Below are positions 45,104 through 54,526 of a DNA stretch of 57,458 bases, piece by piece (the first letter of the stretch is position 1; each line of letters begins with the position of its first letter). Location: NCBI RefSeq assembly GCF_001940245.1, contig NZ_MJIG01000007.1:15001-72458 (forward strand). Reading direction: 5' to 3'. The notes beneath the pieces are model-generated. The model worked only from the letters and a program-made list of their open reading frames with translations. It did not search any database and had not been told where the DNA came from. This DNA comes from Anaerostipes sp. 992a. Lineage in GTDB: Bacteria > Bacillota > Clostridia > Lachnospirales > Lachnospiraceae. The position numbers were made by a program, and so were the translations under genes.

Positions 45104-45919
45104 ATGGGATTATCAGCAGTACAGATTATATTATTAGTTATTTTTGGATGCGTTGCAGGAATGGGAAGTGTACTGGATTCCTTCCAGACACATCGTCCAT
45201 TAATCGCATGTACCATCGTAGGTTTGATTTTAGGTGATGTAAAAACAGGAGTCTTATTAGGAGGAACTTTGGAAATGATCGCACTTGGATGGATGAACAT
45301 CGGTGCAGCTCAGTCTCCAGACTCTGCACTGGCAAGTATCATTTCCACAATTCTTGTAATTGTAGGACAGCAGTCTATTTCAGCCGGAATTGCAATTGCA
45401 CTTCCAGTGGCAGTGGCAGGGCAGGTATTAACCGTATTTGCTCGTACCGTTACGATCTTCTTCCAGCATGCAGCAGATAAATATGCAGAGGATGCAAATT
45501 TTAAGATGATCGACATCTGTCATGTGACAGCATTGGTGGTGCAGGCGTTGCGAGTAGCCATTCCGACCTTTTTAGTAGCAGCAGTCGTAAGTCCGGCTGG
45601 AGTACAGGCATTATTAAACAGCATTCCAGAAGTGATCACAGGTGGTCTGACCGTAGCAGGTGGAATGATCGTAGTCGTTGGTTATGCGATGGTTTTAAAT
45701 ATGATGGGAGCAAAATATTTAATGCCATTTTTCTTCCTTGGCTTCACCATTGCAGCATTTACAGAATTTAACCTGGTAGCATTTGGTATTATGGGAGCAG
45801 TTTTTGCGATTATCTATGTTCAGTTAAACCCAAAATTTGTAGCAGTCAAAACAGCTCCAGCGGCAGCAGCCGTAGGAAATGACGACTTAGATGATGATTT
45901 AGATGATGAATTGGATTAA
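45104..45919 (+). CDS. PTS EIIC component, mannose/sorbose family
   Basis: 271 residues, membrane channel subunit, about eight hydrophobic segments. The start GLSAVQIILLVIFGCVAGMGSVLDSFQTHRPL and LGGTLEMIALGWMNIGAAQSPDSALAS are diagnostic for EIIC-man/sor. Ends in an Asp-rich tail (DDLDDDLDDELD). With IID it makes the sugar permease. Confidence 0.95.
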   Translation: MGLSAVQIILLVIFGCVAGMGSVLDSFQTHRPLIACTIVGLILGDVKTGVLLGGTLEMIALGWMNIGAAQSPDSALASIISTILVIVGQQSISAGIAIALPVAVAGQVLTVFARTVTIFFQHAADKYAEDANFKMIDICHVTALVVQALRVAIPTFLVAAVVSPAGVQALLNSIPEVITGGLTVAGGMIVVVGYAMVLNMMGAKYLMPFFFLGFTIAAFTEFNLVAFGIMGAVFAIIYVQLNPKFVAVKTAPAAAAVGNDDLDDDLDDELD

Positions 45920-45936
45920 AAGGGAGGAAGAAAATC

Positions 45937-46758
45937 ATGGGTGAAAAGAGATTAACAAAAGGCGATAGAATTAACATGTTTATCAGAACCAATCTTCAGC
46001 AGGCATCCTTTAACTATGAAAGAATGCATGCATTGGGAATGGCATTTGATATGGCTCCAGCTATTAAGCGTTTATACGACAAGAAAGAAGATCAGATAGC
46101 AGCATTAAAAAGACATCTGACATTCTTTAACGTAACACCTGCCGCAGTAGGACCAGTACTTGGGGTAACTGCAGCCTTAGAAGAAGCAAAGGCAAATGGT
46201 GCAGACATTGATGAAGCAACCATTGGAAGTATCAAGATCGGTTTGATGGGACCATTCTGTGGAGTTGGTGATCCAATCTTCTGGGGCACTTTAAGACCAA
46301 TTACAGCAGCGATTGGTGCATCCCTTGCACTGACAGGTAATATCCTGGGTCCGATCTTATTCTTCCTGGCATTTAACCTGGTTCGTATGGCAGCACTTTA
46401 CTTTGGTCTGGAAATCGGTTATAAGAAAGGGCTGGATTTTGTTCATAATCTTGCAGGAAATATGGTTCAGAAGATCACAGAAGGAGCATCTATCCTGGGA
46501 TTATTCGTAATGGGGGCTTTGGTATCCAAATGGACCACCATTAATGTTCCATTAGTGGTGTCTAAGGTAACAACAAATGGAGAGACAACCATTACAACTG
46601 TACAGAATATCTTAGACCAGCTGCTTCCTGGAATTTTAGGATTATTATTAACACTTTTAGTTTCAAAATTATTAAAGAAAAATATCAGTCCGATCAAGAT
46701 TATCTTCTTATTATTTGCAGTTGGTATTGTTGGATATGGTTTGGGAATTTTAGGCTAA
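45937..46758 (+). CDS. PTS EIID component, mannose/sorbose family
   Basis: 273 residues, exclusive to this PTS family. QASFNYERMHALGMAFDMAPAIKRLY, FFNVTPAAVGPVLGVTAALEE and GLMGPFCGVGDPIFWGTLRPI are the conserved motifs; C-terminal membrane helices follow. Last of the four transporter genes, 25 bases before the SorE-like gene. Confidence 0.95.
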   Translation: MGEKRLTKGDRINMFIRTNLQQASFNYERMHALGMAFDMAPAIKRLYDKKEDQIAALKRHLTFFNVTPAAVGPVLGVTAALEEAKANGADIDEATIGSIKIGLMGPFCGVGDPIFWGTLRPITAAIGASLALTGNILGPILFFLAFNLVRMAALYFGLEIGYKKGLDFVHNLAGNMVQKITEGASILGLFVMGALVSKWTTINVPLVVSKVTTNGETTITTVQNILDQLLPGILGLLLTLLVSKLLKKNISPIKIIFLLFAVGIVGYGLGILG

Positions 46759-46783
46759 TAAAAAAGGCCGGTTTGGAGGAATT

Positions 46784-48046
46784 ATGAAGACAAAAGCAGT
46801 AAGACTTTGGGGAGAAATGGACATAAGACTGGATGAGTTTGAGCTTCCGCAGATGAAAGAGGATGAGCTTCTGGCAGAAGTGGTGACAGACAGCTTATGT
46901 ATGTCAAGCTTTAAGGCAATTTCTCAGGCGGAAAAGCATAAAAAGGTACCAGAAGATATCAGTGAACATCCTATTATATTAGGTCATGAATTTTGCGGAA
47001 GGATCTTAGAAGTAGGAGAGCAATGGAAAGACCAGTATCAACCAGGAGATAAATTTGTGATCCAGCCTAATATTGGACATCCAAAAGGATATGCACCGGG
47101 CTATTCCTTTCGGTTCATGGGAGGAGATGCAACGAACATTATCTTCTCCCGTGAGGTTATGGAAAATGGTTCTTTATTAAAATATGAAGGAAATTCTTTC
47201 TTTGAAGGATCTCTTGTGGAACCATTGTCCTGTGTTGTAGGTGCATTTAATGCCCAATTTCATATGAAGAAGATGCATAGCTATGAGCATGTGATGGGAA
47301 TCAAGGAAGGAGGAACTACAGCTCTGTTAGGAGCAACCGGCCCAATGGGATTCCTTGCCATTGATTTTGCCATCCATGGTCCTAAGAAACCGTCTCTTCT
47401 GGTGGTAACCGGAAGAACTCAATCCAAGATCGATATGGCCAGAAGGTTATATACAGAGGAAGAAGCAAAGAAGAACGGTGTAACCTTGATCTATGTCAAT
47501 ACCAGAGAGGTAGAGGATGTTGCAGAGAAGCTCCGTTCCTATACAGAGAATGATTATGGCTTTGATGATGTATTTATCTTTGCGCCAAATCAGGATATGG
47601 TAAATTATGGAGCAAAAATGCTGGCGTACGATGGATGCTTAAACTTCTTCTCAGGACCTGCCGATACCCAGTTCAACGCTAATGTAAATTTCTATGACGT
47701 TCATTACAATTCGACTCATTTTATCGGAACCAGTGGAGGAAATACCGATGATATGAAGCAGTCCATTGAATTGATCGAAAAGAAAATTGTAAATGCTGCA
47801 AAGATTGCGACTCATATTCTTGGGTTAGATCAGGCAGCGGAGACAACAAAAATTCTACCAGAACTGGGTGGCGGCAAAAAAATCGTTTACACCCATCATA
47901 AATTTCCGTTAACAGAGGTTGACAATCCAGAAAAAATATCTGATGATACATGTATGAAAGGATTATTGCCGATCCTTGAAAAGCACGGATATTTATGGAG
48001 CAGCGAGGCAGAACAATATTTTCTGGAACATGCTCCGGAAATTTAA
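46784..48046 (+). CDS. SorE-like sugar-phosphate reductase (zinc-type dehydrogenase fold)
   Basis: 420-residue medium-chain dehydrogenase resembling L-sorbose-1-phosphate reductase, which reduces a ketose phosphate at C5 to a hexitol phosphate. GHEFCGRI holds zinc-ligand candidates, LVEPLSCVVGAF follows, and the nucleotide motif is GATGPMGFLAIDFA (about residue 186). The four-cysteine structural-zinc lobe of ordinary ADHs is absent. In sorbose operons SorE works with this same PTS type, so a keto-sugar substrate is likely; but the partner sorD-like hexitol dehydrogenase is missing here and RpiA and a Gfo/Idh enzyme are present instead. Confidence 0.85.
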   Translation: MKTKAVRLWGEMDIRLDEFELPQMKEDELLAEVVTDSLCMSSFKAISQAEKHKKVPEDISEHPIILGHEFCGRILEVGEQWKDQYQPGDKFVIQPNIGHPKGYAPGYSFRFMGGDATNIIFSREVMENGSLLKYEGNSFFEGSLVEPLSCVVGAFNAQFHMKKMHSYEHVMGIKEGGTTALLGATGPMGFLAIDFAIHGPKKPSLLVVTGRTQSKIDMARRLYTEEEAKKNGVTLIYVNTREVEDVAEKLRSYTENDYGFDDVFIFAPNQDMVNYGAKMLAYDGCLNFFSGPADTQFNANVNFYDVHYNSTHFIGTSGGNTDDMKQSIELIEKKIVNAAKIATHILGLDQAAETTKILPELGGGKKIVYTHHKFPLTEVDNPEKISDDTCMKGLLPILEKHGYLWSSEAEQYFLEHAPEI

Positions 48047-48061
48047 TGATGGAGGTTTAAT

Positions 48062-48724
48062 ATGAAGCGGACATGTGCAAAAAAGGCATTCGAGCTGGTA
48101 AAAGATGGAATGATCATCGGGCTTGGAGGAGGCTCAACGGTGGGATTCTTAATTGAAGAGCTGGAAGCTGCAGGAACAAAGATTTGGGCGGTGACACCTT
48201 CTCAGGATACGATGGGGCTCTGTATGAAGCATCATATTCCAGTTATGCCATTAGAAATGATCGATCATATAGATATTGCTTTTGATGGCTGTGATGAACT
48301 GGATGCAGAGCTGAATGCATTAAAGAGCTGTGGAGGCATTCATGTAAGAGAAAAGATCGTTGCAGCTATGGCAACGGATTATGTTCTGTTGGGAGACGAG
48401 AATAAGTATCATGATAAGCTGGAATTTGCATATCCGGTTACGGTTGAAGTCATTCCATCTGCCAGAAGCTATGTGAGAAAACGCCTTGTTGATCTGGGCA
48501 GCGTGGTAAAGGAGCGAACGTCTGATCAGAAGATGGGTGTTGTAGTAAGCGATGACGGCAATTATCTGATGGAAGCAGTCTTTGCAAAAGTAGATGATAT
48601 TCAGAAGCTTTCAGAAACTCTGGATGGGATTCCAGGATTAGTAGGACATAGTTTGTTCTATCATATTGCCTCTAAGGCAATCATTGCAAAAAAAGATAGT
48701 GTTGAGCTTGTGAGCAGGAGGTAG
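48062..48724 (+). CDS. RpiA-like ribose-5-phosphate isomerase, divergent
   Basis: 220 residues of the RpiA fold, interconverting ribose-5- and ribulose-5-phosphate or a related aldose/ketose phosphate. GLGGGSTVGFLIEEL (phosphate loop; the family has GTGST), FDGCDELDAELNALKSCGG (family DGADEVD...LIKGGGG) and HVREKIVA with its lysine are seen. The changes A to C and KGGGG to KSCGG near the active site are unusual. Embedded in the PTS operon, so probably a dedicated isomerase with its own substrate. Confidence 0.82.
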   Translation: MKRTCAKKAFELVKDGMIIGLGGGSTVGFLIEELEAAGTKIWAVTPSQDTMGLCMKHHIPVMPLEMIDHIDIAFDGCDELDAELNALKSCGGIHVREKIVAAMATDYVLLGDENKYHDKLEFAYPVTVEVIPSARSYVRKRLVDLGSVVKERTSDQKMGVVVSDDGNYLMEAVFAKVDDIQKLSETLDGIPGLVGHSLFYHIASKAIIAKKDSVELVSRR

Positions 48725-48729
48725 ATTAC

Positions 48730-49701
48730 ATGAAGAAATTAAACTGGGGAATTATTGGAACCGGATGGATTGCCCATGAGATGGGAGCTGCACTTCAGGA
48801 AGAAAATGGAGAAATTTATGCAGTCTGTGGTACTAGCAAGGAAAAAGCCGAAAAATTTGCACAGGAATTTGGCGTAGATCAGGCGTATGAAAATACAGAA
48901 GAACTTTTTATGGATGAGAAGGTTGACATTATATATATTGCAACCCCTCATAATACGCATTATGAGTTGATGAAAAAGGCGATTGCAGCAGGAAAGCATG
49001 TGCTCTGTGAAAAATCCATTACCGTAAACAGCCGCCAGCTGGAAGAGTGCGTAGCGCTTGCAAAGGAAAAGGGCGTTGTTGTCAGTGATGCCATGACCAT
49101 TTTCCACATGCCACTATATAAGAAGCTAAAGAAGATGATCGCAGATGGTGTCATCGGAGAGGTGAAGATGGTGCAGGTCAACTTTGGAAGCTGTAAGGAA
49201 TATGATGTGACCAATCGATTCTTTTCCAAAGAGCTTGCAGGAGGAGCACTCCTTGACATTGGTGTATATGCATCTTCCTTTGCCAGATATTTTATGCACA
49301 GCAAACCAAATGTTGTGTTGACAACTGCTAATTATTTTGAGACCGGTGTGGATGAAACCAGTGGAATCCTGATGAAGAATCCGGATGGGGAGATGGCAGT
49401 AATGGCACTTACCATGAGAGCAAAGCAGCCGAAGAGAGGTGTTGTAGCTGGAGAAAAAGGATTTATTGAGATTTACGATTATCCAAGAGCAGCTAAGGCA
49501 ACGATTACCTATACTGAGGATGGTCATACGGAAGTCATTGAGGAAGGGCAGACAGAGAAGGCACTTCAGTATGAGGTGCAGGATATGCAGGACTATGTGT
49601 GGAACCATGGTGGAGAAGAGAATATCGCAATGGTACAGGATGTTATGGATATCTTAACTTCTGTACGGAGTCAGTGGGGAATGGTTTATCCATTTGAATA
49701 G
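48730..49701 (+). CDS. Gfo/Idh/MocA-family oxidoreductase
   Basis: 323 residues: N-terminal Rossmann domain with GTGWIAHEMGAAL (about 9-21), YIATPHNTHYELMKKAIAAGKHVLCEK (catalytic Lys region, about 72-98; EKS in place of EKP), and C-terminal domain with LLDIGVYASSF. NAD(P)-dependent oxidation or reduction of a sugar or cyclitol. Last gene of the PTS operon, five bases behind the RpiA-like gene. AGGAGG lies upstream within the previous gene's end. Confidence 0.9.
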   Translation: MKKLNWGIIGTGWIAHEMGAALQEENGEIYAVCGTSKEKAEKFAQEFGVDQAYENTEELFMDEKVDIIYIATPHNTHYELMKKAIAAGKHVLCEKSITVNSRQLEECVALAKEKGVVVSDAMTIFHMPLYKKLKKMIADGVIGEVKMVQVNFGSCKEYDVTNRFFSKELAGGALLDIGVYASSFARYFMHSKPNVVLTTANYFETGVDETSGILMKNPDGEMAVMALTMRAKQPKRGVVAGEKGFIEIYDYPRAAKATITYTEDGHTEVIEEGQTEKALQYEVQDMQDYVWNHGGEENIAMVQDVMDILTSVRSQWGMVYPFE

Positions 49702-49775
49702 TTTCTTCTTCACTTAATCCATAAAATCCATATTTATCGTATGAGAATTTTTTAAACATAAAAATATATTGTAAT

Positions 49776-49838
49776 GAAGAAAATAAGGCCGTTATCCCAA
49801 AACTAAAATTTAGTCAGGATGATGGCTTTGTTTTCTTC
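49776..49838. terminator. Terminator of the PTS operon, very long stem
   Basis: GAAGAAAATAAGGCCGTTATCC pairs over 22 bases with GGATGATGGCTTTGTTTTCTTC (several G-T pairs), and the loop holds ACTAAA/TTTAGT. The T-rich right arm ends in TTTTCTTC; effective in the plus direction and possibly in both. Confidence 0.8.
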
Positions 49839-49858
49839 TATACATTTTTCTATAATAA

Positions 49859-49926
49859 TGTTATAATAAAGGATAATTAATCTGGCTAAGTCTCATTGGT
49901 AAGCGATGACGGGGAGTGGCCAGATT
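49859..49926 (+). promoter_or_regulatory. Extended -10 promoter and structured leader of gdpP
   Basis: TGTTATAAT (49859-49867) is an extended -10 identical to that of hsdM. The leader then holds AATCTGGC (49879-49886) pairing with GCCAGATT (49919-49926) around a 32-base interior including GGTAAGCGATGACGGGGAG. It looks like a closed RNA domain of about 48 bases. I do not recognise a known riboswitch. Confidence 0.5.
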
Positions 49927-49965
49927 CTTTTAACAGATGGAATACATTAGATAATGGAGTAGGAA

Positions 49966-52068
49966 ATGAATCAATTTGATGTCAAAAAAAGCAGTTTGAA
50001 TCAATACATGATTATTCCGTTTGTCATGCTTGCAGTAACCTTTGCATTGGATATTCTGATGTTTGTTGTAAGTGTAAAAGCGGGAATGATTCTGGCAGTG
50101 GCAGTAGTGGCATTCGCCGTACTCACCCTATTGAATTATTTTGTACTGCGAAAAGAGATTATCCAGGAAGTTATGGAATTTTCAATTGATCATGATGTCA
50201 TTCAGAAGAAGATTATGAAGGAATTGCCAGTGCCCTATGCGTTGATGGACCAGTCTGGACATATATTCTGGACCAATGAGGCATTTCAGAAGATTGTTGG
50301 AAAGGAAGATGGAAAAAAGGGCAGAATTGGAGATATTTTTCCTGACTTTGGAAAAAAGCTTCTGGATAAAGAGGTAGACCGTGCTACAAAATATATTAAT
50401 GTAGTAGGGAAGGTGGATGAAAGAACCAAGGAACCACCAGTTTATTTTTATCGCGTTGAACTGAGGAGGATGAGAATCCGGGATCAGGAAGAGGAAGCAT
50501 ATCTAAAGGATAGGAGTGAAGAAGAGGTCCGTAAATTCAAAGATGAGAATACAATGATAGCCATGTATTTCTTTGATGAGACGAAGATGAGCAGGTTTAA
50601 AGCGGAAGTGGATAATCAGAGACTGGTAGCAGGACTGGTGTATATCGATAATTATGAAGAAGTTCTGGAGTCTGCAGATGAAGTGAAGCATTCCCTTCTG
50701 TTGACGCTGGTAGATCGTCGTATCAATAAGCTTTTATCCAATCTGGATGCGATCGTAAAGAGGGTGGAGAAGGATAAGTATATTTTCTTTTTCCAGCAAA
50801 AATATCTTCCGAAGCTGAAAGGAACCAAATTTGCTATTTTGGATGATGTTCGTTCCATCAATGTTGGCAATGAGATGGCAATGACGTTGAGTATTGCGTT
50901 GGCTGTCAATTGCGACAGCTATGTGGAGGCCTATGAGACGGCCAGTCAGATGATGGATCTGGCATTGGGACGAGGCGGAGATCAGGCCATTATTAAGGAT
51001 GGAGAGAATGTATCCTATTATGGTGGCAAATCTCAGGTTGTTGAGAAGACGACCAGAGTAAAGGCAAGAGTAAAAGCACATGCGTTGAGAGAAATTATGG
51101 AGACGAAGGACACGATCTTCGTTATGGGGCATAAAATTGCAGATATTGATTCCATTGGTGCAGCCATCGGAATTTATCGAATGGCCAAGACGATGCAGAA
51201 GGCAGTCCATATCGTTCTGGATCAGGAGAGTATCTCGGTAAGGCAGATGTTGTCCAGGGTCAAGGCAGATAAGGAATATGAGAAGGATATGTTCATCAAT
51301 AGCGAGCGGGCGTTGAATCTTGCCAACGACAAGGATTCAATGCTGATCGTGGTGGATGTAAACCGTCCGAATTATATGGAATGTGAGGAGCTTTTGAAAA
51401 AGCTGCATACAGTGGTAGTCATCGATCATCATCGCCAGATGAAGGATACCATTCGTTCGGCGACTTTATCTTATATTGAGCCATATGCATCTTCTGCATG
51501 CGAGCTGGTAGCGGAAATTCTGCAATATGTAGCCAACAAACCAAAGCTGCGTCCGGTAGAAGCCGATGCCATGTACTCTGGCATTCTCATTGATACGAAT
51601 AACTTTGTCATTCAGACTGGTGTTCGTACCTTTGAGGCGGCGGCTTTTTTAAGAAGAAGTGGTGCGGATGTCACAAGGGTTAGAAAGATCTTCCGTGACA
51701 ACTTAAAGACCTATCAGATTCGGGCAAAGGCAGTCAGCAATTCAGAATTATTTGAAAAGGAATATGCCATTGGAACACTGAATGGGAATGGGGTTGACAG
51801 CCCTACGGTTCTGGGAGCGCAGGTTGCCAATCAGTTGCTTAACATTGAAGGAATTACGGCATCCTTTGTTTTGACCAACGTAGGCGATACTATTTATGTC
51901 AGTGCCCGTTCCATTGATGAAGTCAATGTTCAGCTTATTATGGAAAAATTAGGCGGTGGTGGACATATGACCGTAGCCGGAGCCCAGATTAAGAATATGG
52001 GTATGGAAGATGCCAAAGAGGTCTTAAAGGGCCTGTTATTAAGAATGAAACAAGAAGGAGAATTATAG
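49966..52068 (+). CDS. gdpP: Cyclic-di-AMP phosphodiesterase GdpP
   Basis: 700 residues, hydrolyses c-di-AMP. Two N-terminal membrane helices (about 14-35 and 38-57), a PAS-like domain (about 75-190, [20 protein letters not shown]), a degenerate GGDEF domain (about 215-345), then DHH ([32 protein letters not shown]) and DHHA1 with [12 protein letters not shown]. All DHH ligands appear intact. Linked downstream by one base gap to rplI, the order seen widely in Firmicutes. Confidence 0.96.
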   Translation: MNQFDVKKSSLNQYMIIPFVMLAVTFALDILMFVVSVKAGMILAVAVVAFAVLTLLNYFVLRKEIIQEVMEFSIDHDVIQKKIMKELPVPYALMDQSGHIFWTNEAFQKIVGKEDGKKGRIGDIFPDFGKKLLDKEVDRATKYINVVGKVDERTKEPPVYFYRVELRRMRIRDQEEEAYLKDRSEEEVRKFKDENTMIAMYFFDETKMSRFKAEVDNQRLVAGLVYIDNYEEVLESADEVKHSLLLTLVDRRINKLLSNLDAIVKRVEKDKYIFFFQQKYLPKLKGTKFAILDDVRSINVGNEMAMTLSIALAVNCDSYVEAYETASQMMDLALGRGGDQAIIKDGENVSYYGGKSQVVEKTTRVKARVKAHALREIMETKDTIFVMGHKIADIDSIGAAIGIYRMAKTMQKAVHIVLDQESISVRQMLSRVKADKEYEKDMFINSERALNLANDKDSMLIVVDVNRPNYMECEELLKKLHTVVVIDHHRQMKDTIRSATLSYIEPYASSACELVAEILQYVANKPKLRPVEADAMYSGILIDTNNFVIQTGVRTFEAAAFLRRSGADVTRVRKIFRDNLKTYQIRAKAVSNSELFEKEYAIGTLNGNGVDSPTVLGAQVANQLLNIEGITASFVLTNVGDTIYVSARSIDEVNVQLIMEKLGGGGHMTVAGAQIKNMGMEDAKEVLKGLLLRMKQEGEL

Positions 52069-52069
52069 A

Positions 52070-52513
52070 ATGAAAGTAATTTTATTACAGGATGTAAAAT
52101 CCCTTGGAAAAAAAGATGAAATTGTAAATGTCAATGATGGATATGCAAGAAACTTCATCCTGAAGAAAAATTTGGGAATTGAAGCAACAGGAAAGAATCT
52201 GAATGACTTGAAATTGAAAAAGGCCAATGAGGAGAAGCTTGCTGCTCAGAGATTGGAAGAAGCAAAAGCTCTAGCTGCAGAGATTGAGGAAAAAGAAGTG
52301 ATTCTCAAGATGAAGGTTGGAGAAGGCGGAAAGACCTTCGGTTCTATCTCCACAAAGGAAATTGCAGCAGAAACAGAAAAGCAGCTGGGCTATCATCTGG
52401 ATAAAAAGAAGATGGCAGTAGAGCCGATCAAATCACTGGGTGTTCATAATGTAACATTAAAATTACATCCAGAAGTAACAGCAAAGTTAAAGGTAAAAGT
52501 AGTAGAAAAATAA
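52070..52513 (+). CDS. rplI: 50S ribosomal protein L9
   Basis: 147 residues. N-terminal rRNA-binding domain ([33 protein letters not shown]), long central helix (residues 40-75) and C-terminal domain with [15 protein letters not shown] in the last gdpP codons serves as ribosome site. In the conserved gdpP-rplI-dnaB operon. Confidence 0.97.
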   Translation: MKVILLQDVKSLGKKDEIVNVNDGYARNFILKKNLGIEATGKNLNDLKLKKANEEKLAAQRLEEAKALAAEIEEKEVILKMKVGEGGKTFGSISTKEIAAETEKQLGYHLDKKKMAVEPIKSLGVHNVTLKLHPEVTAKLKVKVVEK

Positions 52514-52519
52514 ATCACT

Positions 52520-53851
52520 ATGGATGAAGCATTTATCAAAAAGGTACAACCCAATAGTCCAGAGGCAGAGAAATCAGTTATTGGTTCTATGTTGATGGAC
52601 AGGGATGCCATCATTGAGGTGGCGGATGTACTGGTCAAGGAAGATTTTTATCAGAATACCAATGGCATTTTGTATGAAGCGATGGTGGAACTTTATCGGG
52701 AAGGCAAACCGGTAGATTTGATCACACTTCAGAATAAATTAAAGGAAAAGCAGGTACCGGAATCCATACAGAGCCTGGATTATATTCGAGAGCTGGTGGA
52801 GGCGGTTCCTACATCTGCCAATGCTAAGCAATATGCCGGAATTGTCAGGGAGAAGTCCATACTTCGTAAATTGATCAAGGTTACAGAGAAGATTACGGCG
52901 GACTGTTACCTGGGTAAGGATGAATTCTCTACCATTCTGGAAGAGACGGAAAAGGATGTGTTCCATCTTCTTCAAAATGCCAGTGGAAGAGAAGATTTCG
53001 TACCGATCAGGGACGTTGTGTTAAATACACTGGATCAGATTGAAGAAGCATCTAAGAATAAAGGTAAGATTACCGGGATTCCGACAGGATTTACCGATCT
53101 GGACTATAAGCTTACCGGTCTGCATCCATCTCAGCTGTTGATCGTAGCAGCCCGTCCGGCCATGGGAAAAACGGCATTTGTATTAAATATTGCACAGCAT
53201 GTGGCTTTTCGGCAGAATGTACCGGTAGCTATCTTCAGTCTGGAAATGTCCAAGGAACAGCTGGTTACCCGTCTAATGTCCATGGAGGCAATGATCGATT
53301 CTCAATTGATCCGTACTGGGGAACTGGAGGATCAGGATTGGGAGAAGTTGATGGAAAGTGCGGCGGTGATCGGACATTCACCATTGATCATTGATGATAC
53401 TCCAGGGCTTACGATTGCCGAAATTCGTTCCAAGTGCAGGCGTTATAAGCAGGCACAGGGAGTGGGATTGGTCATTATTGACTACCTTCAGTTGATGGCA
53501 GGTAATGGGAAGTCAGAATCCAGACAGCAGGAGATTTCTGAAATTTCCCGTTCTTTAAAGGCACTGGCAAGAGAGATTGATGCGCCGATTATTGCATTGT
53601 CTCAGTTAAACCGAGCCGTAGACAGCCGTACCGATCATAAGCCGGTGTTGTCTGACCTTCGTGAATCCGGGTCCATCGAGCAGGATGCCGATGTGATCAT
53701 GTTTATTTATCGTGATGATTATTATAATCCGGATACGGAGAAAAAGAATCTGGCAGAGATCATCGTAGCCAAGCAGAGAAGTGGTTCTACGGGAAGCATT
53801 GAGCTGGCCTGGTTGGGACAATACACGAAATTTGCAAATAAAGAAAGATAA
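52520..53851 (+). CDS. dnaB: Replicative DNA helicase
   Basis: 443 residues, hexameric helicase at the replication fork. N-terminal domain (about 10-110, NSPEAEKSVIGSMLMDRDAI), linker, RecA-type domain with Walker A ARPAMGKTAFVLN (about 210), FSLEMSKEQL, Walker B LVIIDYLQLM (about 316), ALSQLNRAVDSR and arginine finger region RQRSGSTG. No intein. Six bases behind rplI; a weak ribosome site suggests coupling. Confidence 0.97.
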   Translation: MDEAFIKKVQPNSPEAEKSVIGSMLMDRDAIIEVADVLVKEDFYQNTNGILYEAMVELYREGKPVDLITLQNKLKEKQVPESIQSLDYIRELVEAVPTSANAKQYAGIVREKSILRKLIKVTEKITADCYLGKDEFSTILEETEKDVFHLLQNASGREDFVPIRDVVLNTLDQIEEASKNKGKITGIPTGFTDLDYKLTGLHPSQLLIVAARPAMGKTAFVLNIAQHVAFRQNVPVAIFSLEMSKEQLVTRLMSMEAMIDSQLIRTGELEDQDWEKLMESAAVIGHSPLIIDDTPGLTIAEIRSKCRRYKQAQGVGLVIIDYLQLMAGNGKSESRQQEISEISRSLKALAREIDAPIIALSQLNRAVDSRTDHKPVLSDLRESGSIEQDADVIMFIYRDDYYNPDTEKKNLAEIIVAKQRSGSTGSIELAWLGQYTKFANKER

Positions 53852-53856
53852 AACAG

Positions 53857-53888
53857 GAAAAGCCTCAATAATTAGATGAGGCTTTTTA
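53857..53888 (+). terminator. Terminator behind dnaB
   Basis: AAAGCCTCA/TGAGGCTTT stem with 9-base loop and TTTTT. Confidence 0.9.
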
Positions 53889-53948
53889 TTGTGTGCCAAA
53901 ATCCCCATTGCTATAATAAAAGTAACGATAGAGGCGGGAGGATAGGCC

Positions 53949-54515
53949 ATGGAAAAGAAAAGAATGATTTCCGATGCAGCCAGGGAACTGGATGTTGAGG
54001 CTCACGTGCTTCGTTATTGGGAAGAAGAGCTGGAGCTTCCGATTCCAAGAAATGAAATGGGGCATCGTTATTACGGCGATAAAGAGATGAGACTTCTGAT
54101 GGAAGTAAGAGAACTAAAGGAAAAAGGGGTACATTTAAGGGCAATTAAGGAGATTATTCCGCAGCTTCTTTTGCCAGACAAGGACGAGCTGCAGGAACAG
54201 AAGGTGATTCCGTTTCCAGAGGATGCCAATCAGAAAATGGCACAGTTTCAGGAAATTATGGTAAAGATCGTAGGACAGGCATTGAAACATCATGAGGATG
54301 CCTTAAGCCGCCAAATGGGACAGAGAGTAGCAGAGCAGGTAGTCAAGGAGATGGATTATCATTTTCGGGAACAGGAACAGTTGGAAAATGAAAGATATCA
54401 GAAATTCGATGAAATTGTACGCAGTTATCAAAAAGCCAGGGCAGAGGCAGGTGCTGCTTCTGAGGGAAAGAGAAGAGGAAGATTATTTGGAAGAAAAAAG
54501 AGAAGAACTACATAA
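53949..54515 (+). CDS. MerR-family transcriptional regulator
   Basis: 188 residues. MerR helix-turn-helix and wing at about 6-75 (MISDAARELDVEAHVLRYWEEELELPIPRNEMGHRYYGDKEMRLL). The rest is helical and charged, without effector cysteines, and ends in a strongly basic tail (GKRRGRLFGRKKRRTT). TTGTGT (53889), 17 bases, TATAAT (53912) is its promoter, and GGGAGG precedes the ATG. Effector unknown. An IS element is inserted into its terminator immediately behind it. Confidence 0.92.
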   Translation: MEKKRMISDAARELDVEAHVLRYWEEELELPIPRNEMGHRYYGDKEMRLLMEVRELKEKGVHLRAIKEIIPQLLLPDKDELQEQKVIPFPEDANQKMAQFQEIMVKIVGQALKHHEDALSRQMGQRVAEQVVKEMDYHFREQEQLENERYQKFDEIVRSYQKARAEAGAASEGKRRGRLFGRKKRRTT

Positions 54516-54526
54516 GAGTTCTTCTC
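54500..54526. repeat. Left copy of the 27-bp duplicated terminator (IS target)
   Basis: GAGAAGAACT/AGTTCTTCTC hairpin with ACATAAG loop, identical to 56130-56156. In the uninterrupted locus the stem would be flanked by A's and T's and work as a bidirectional terminator for the MerR gene and the minus-strand DUF1858 gene. Confidence 0.92.
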
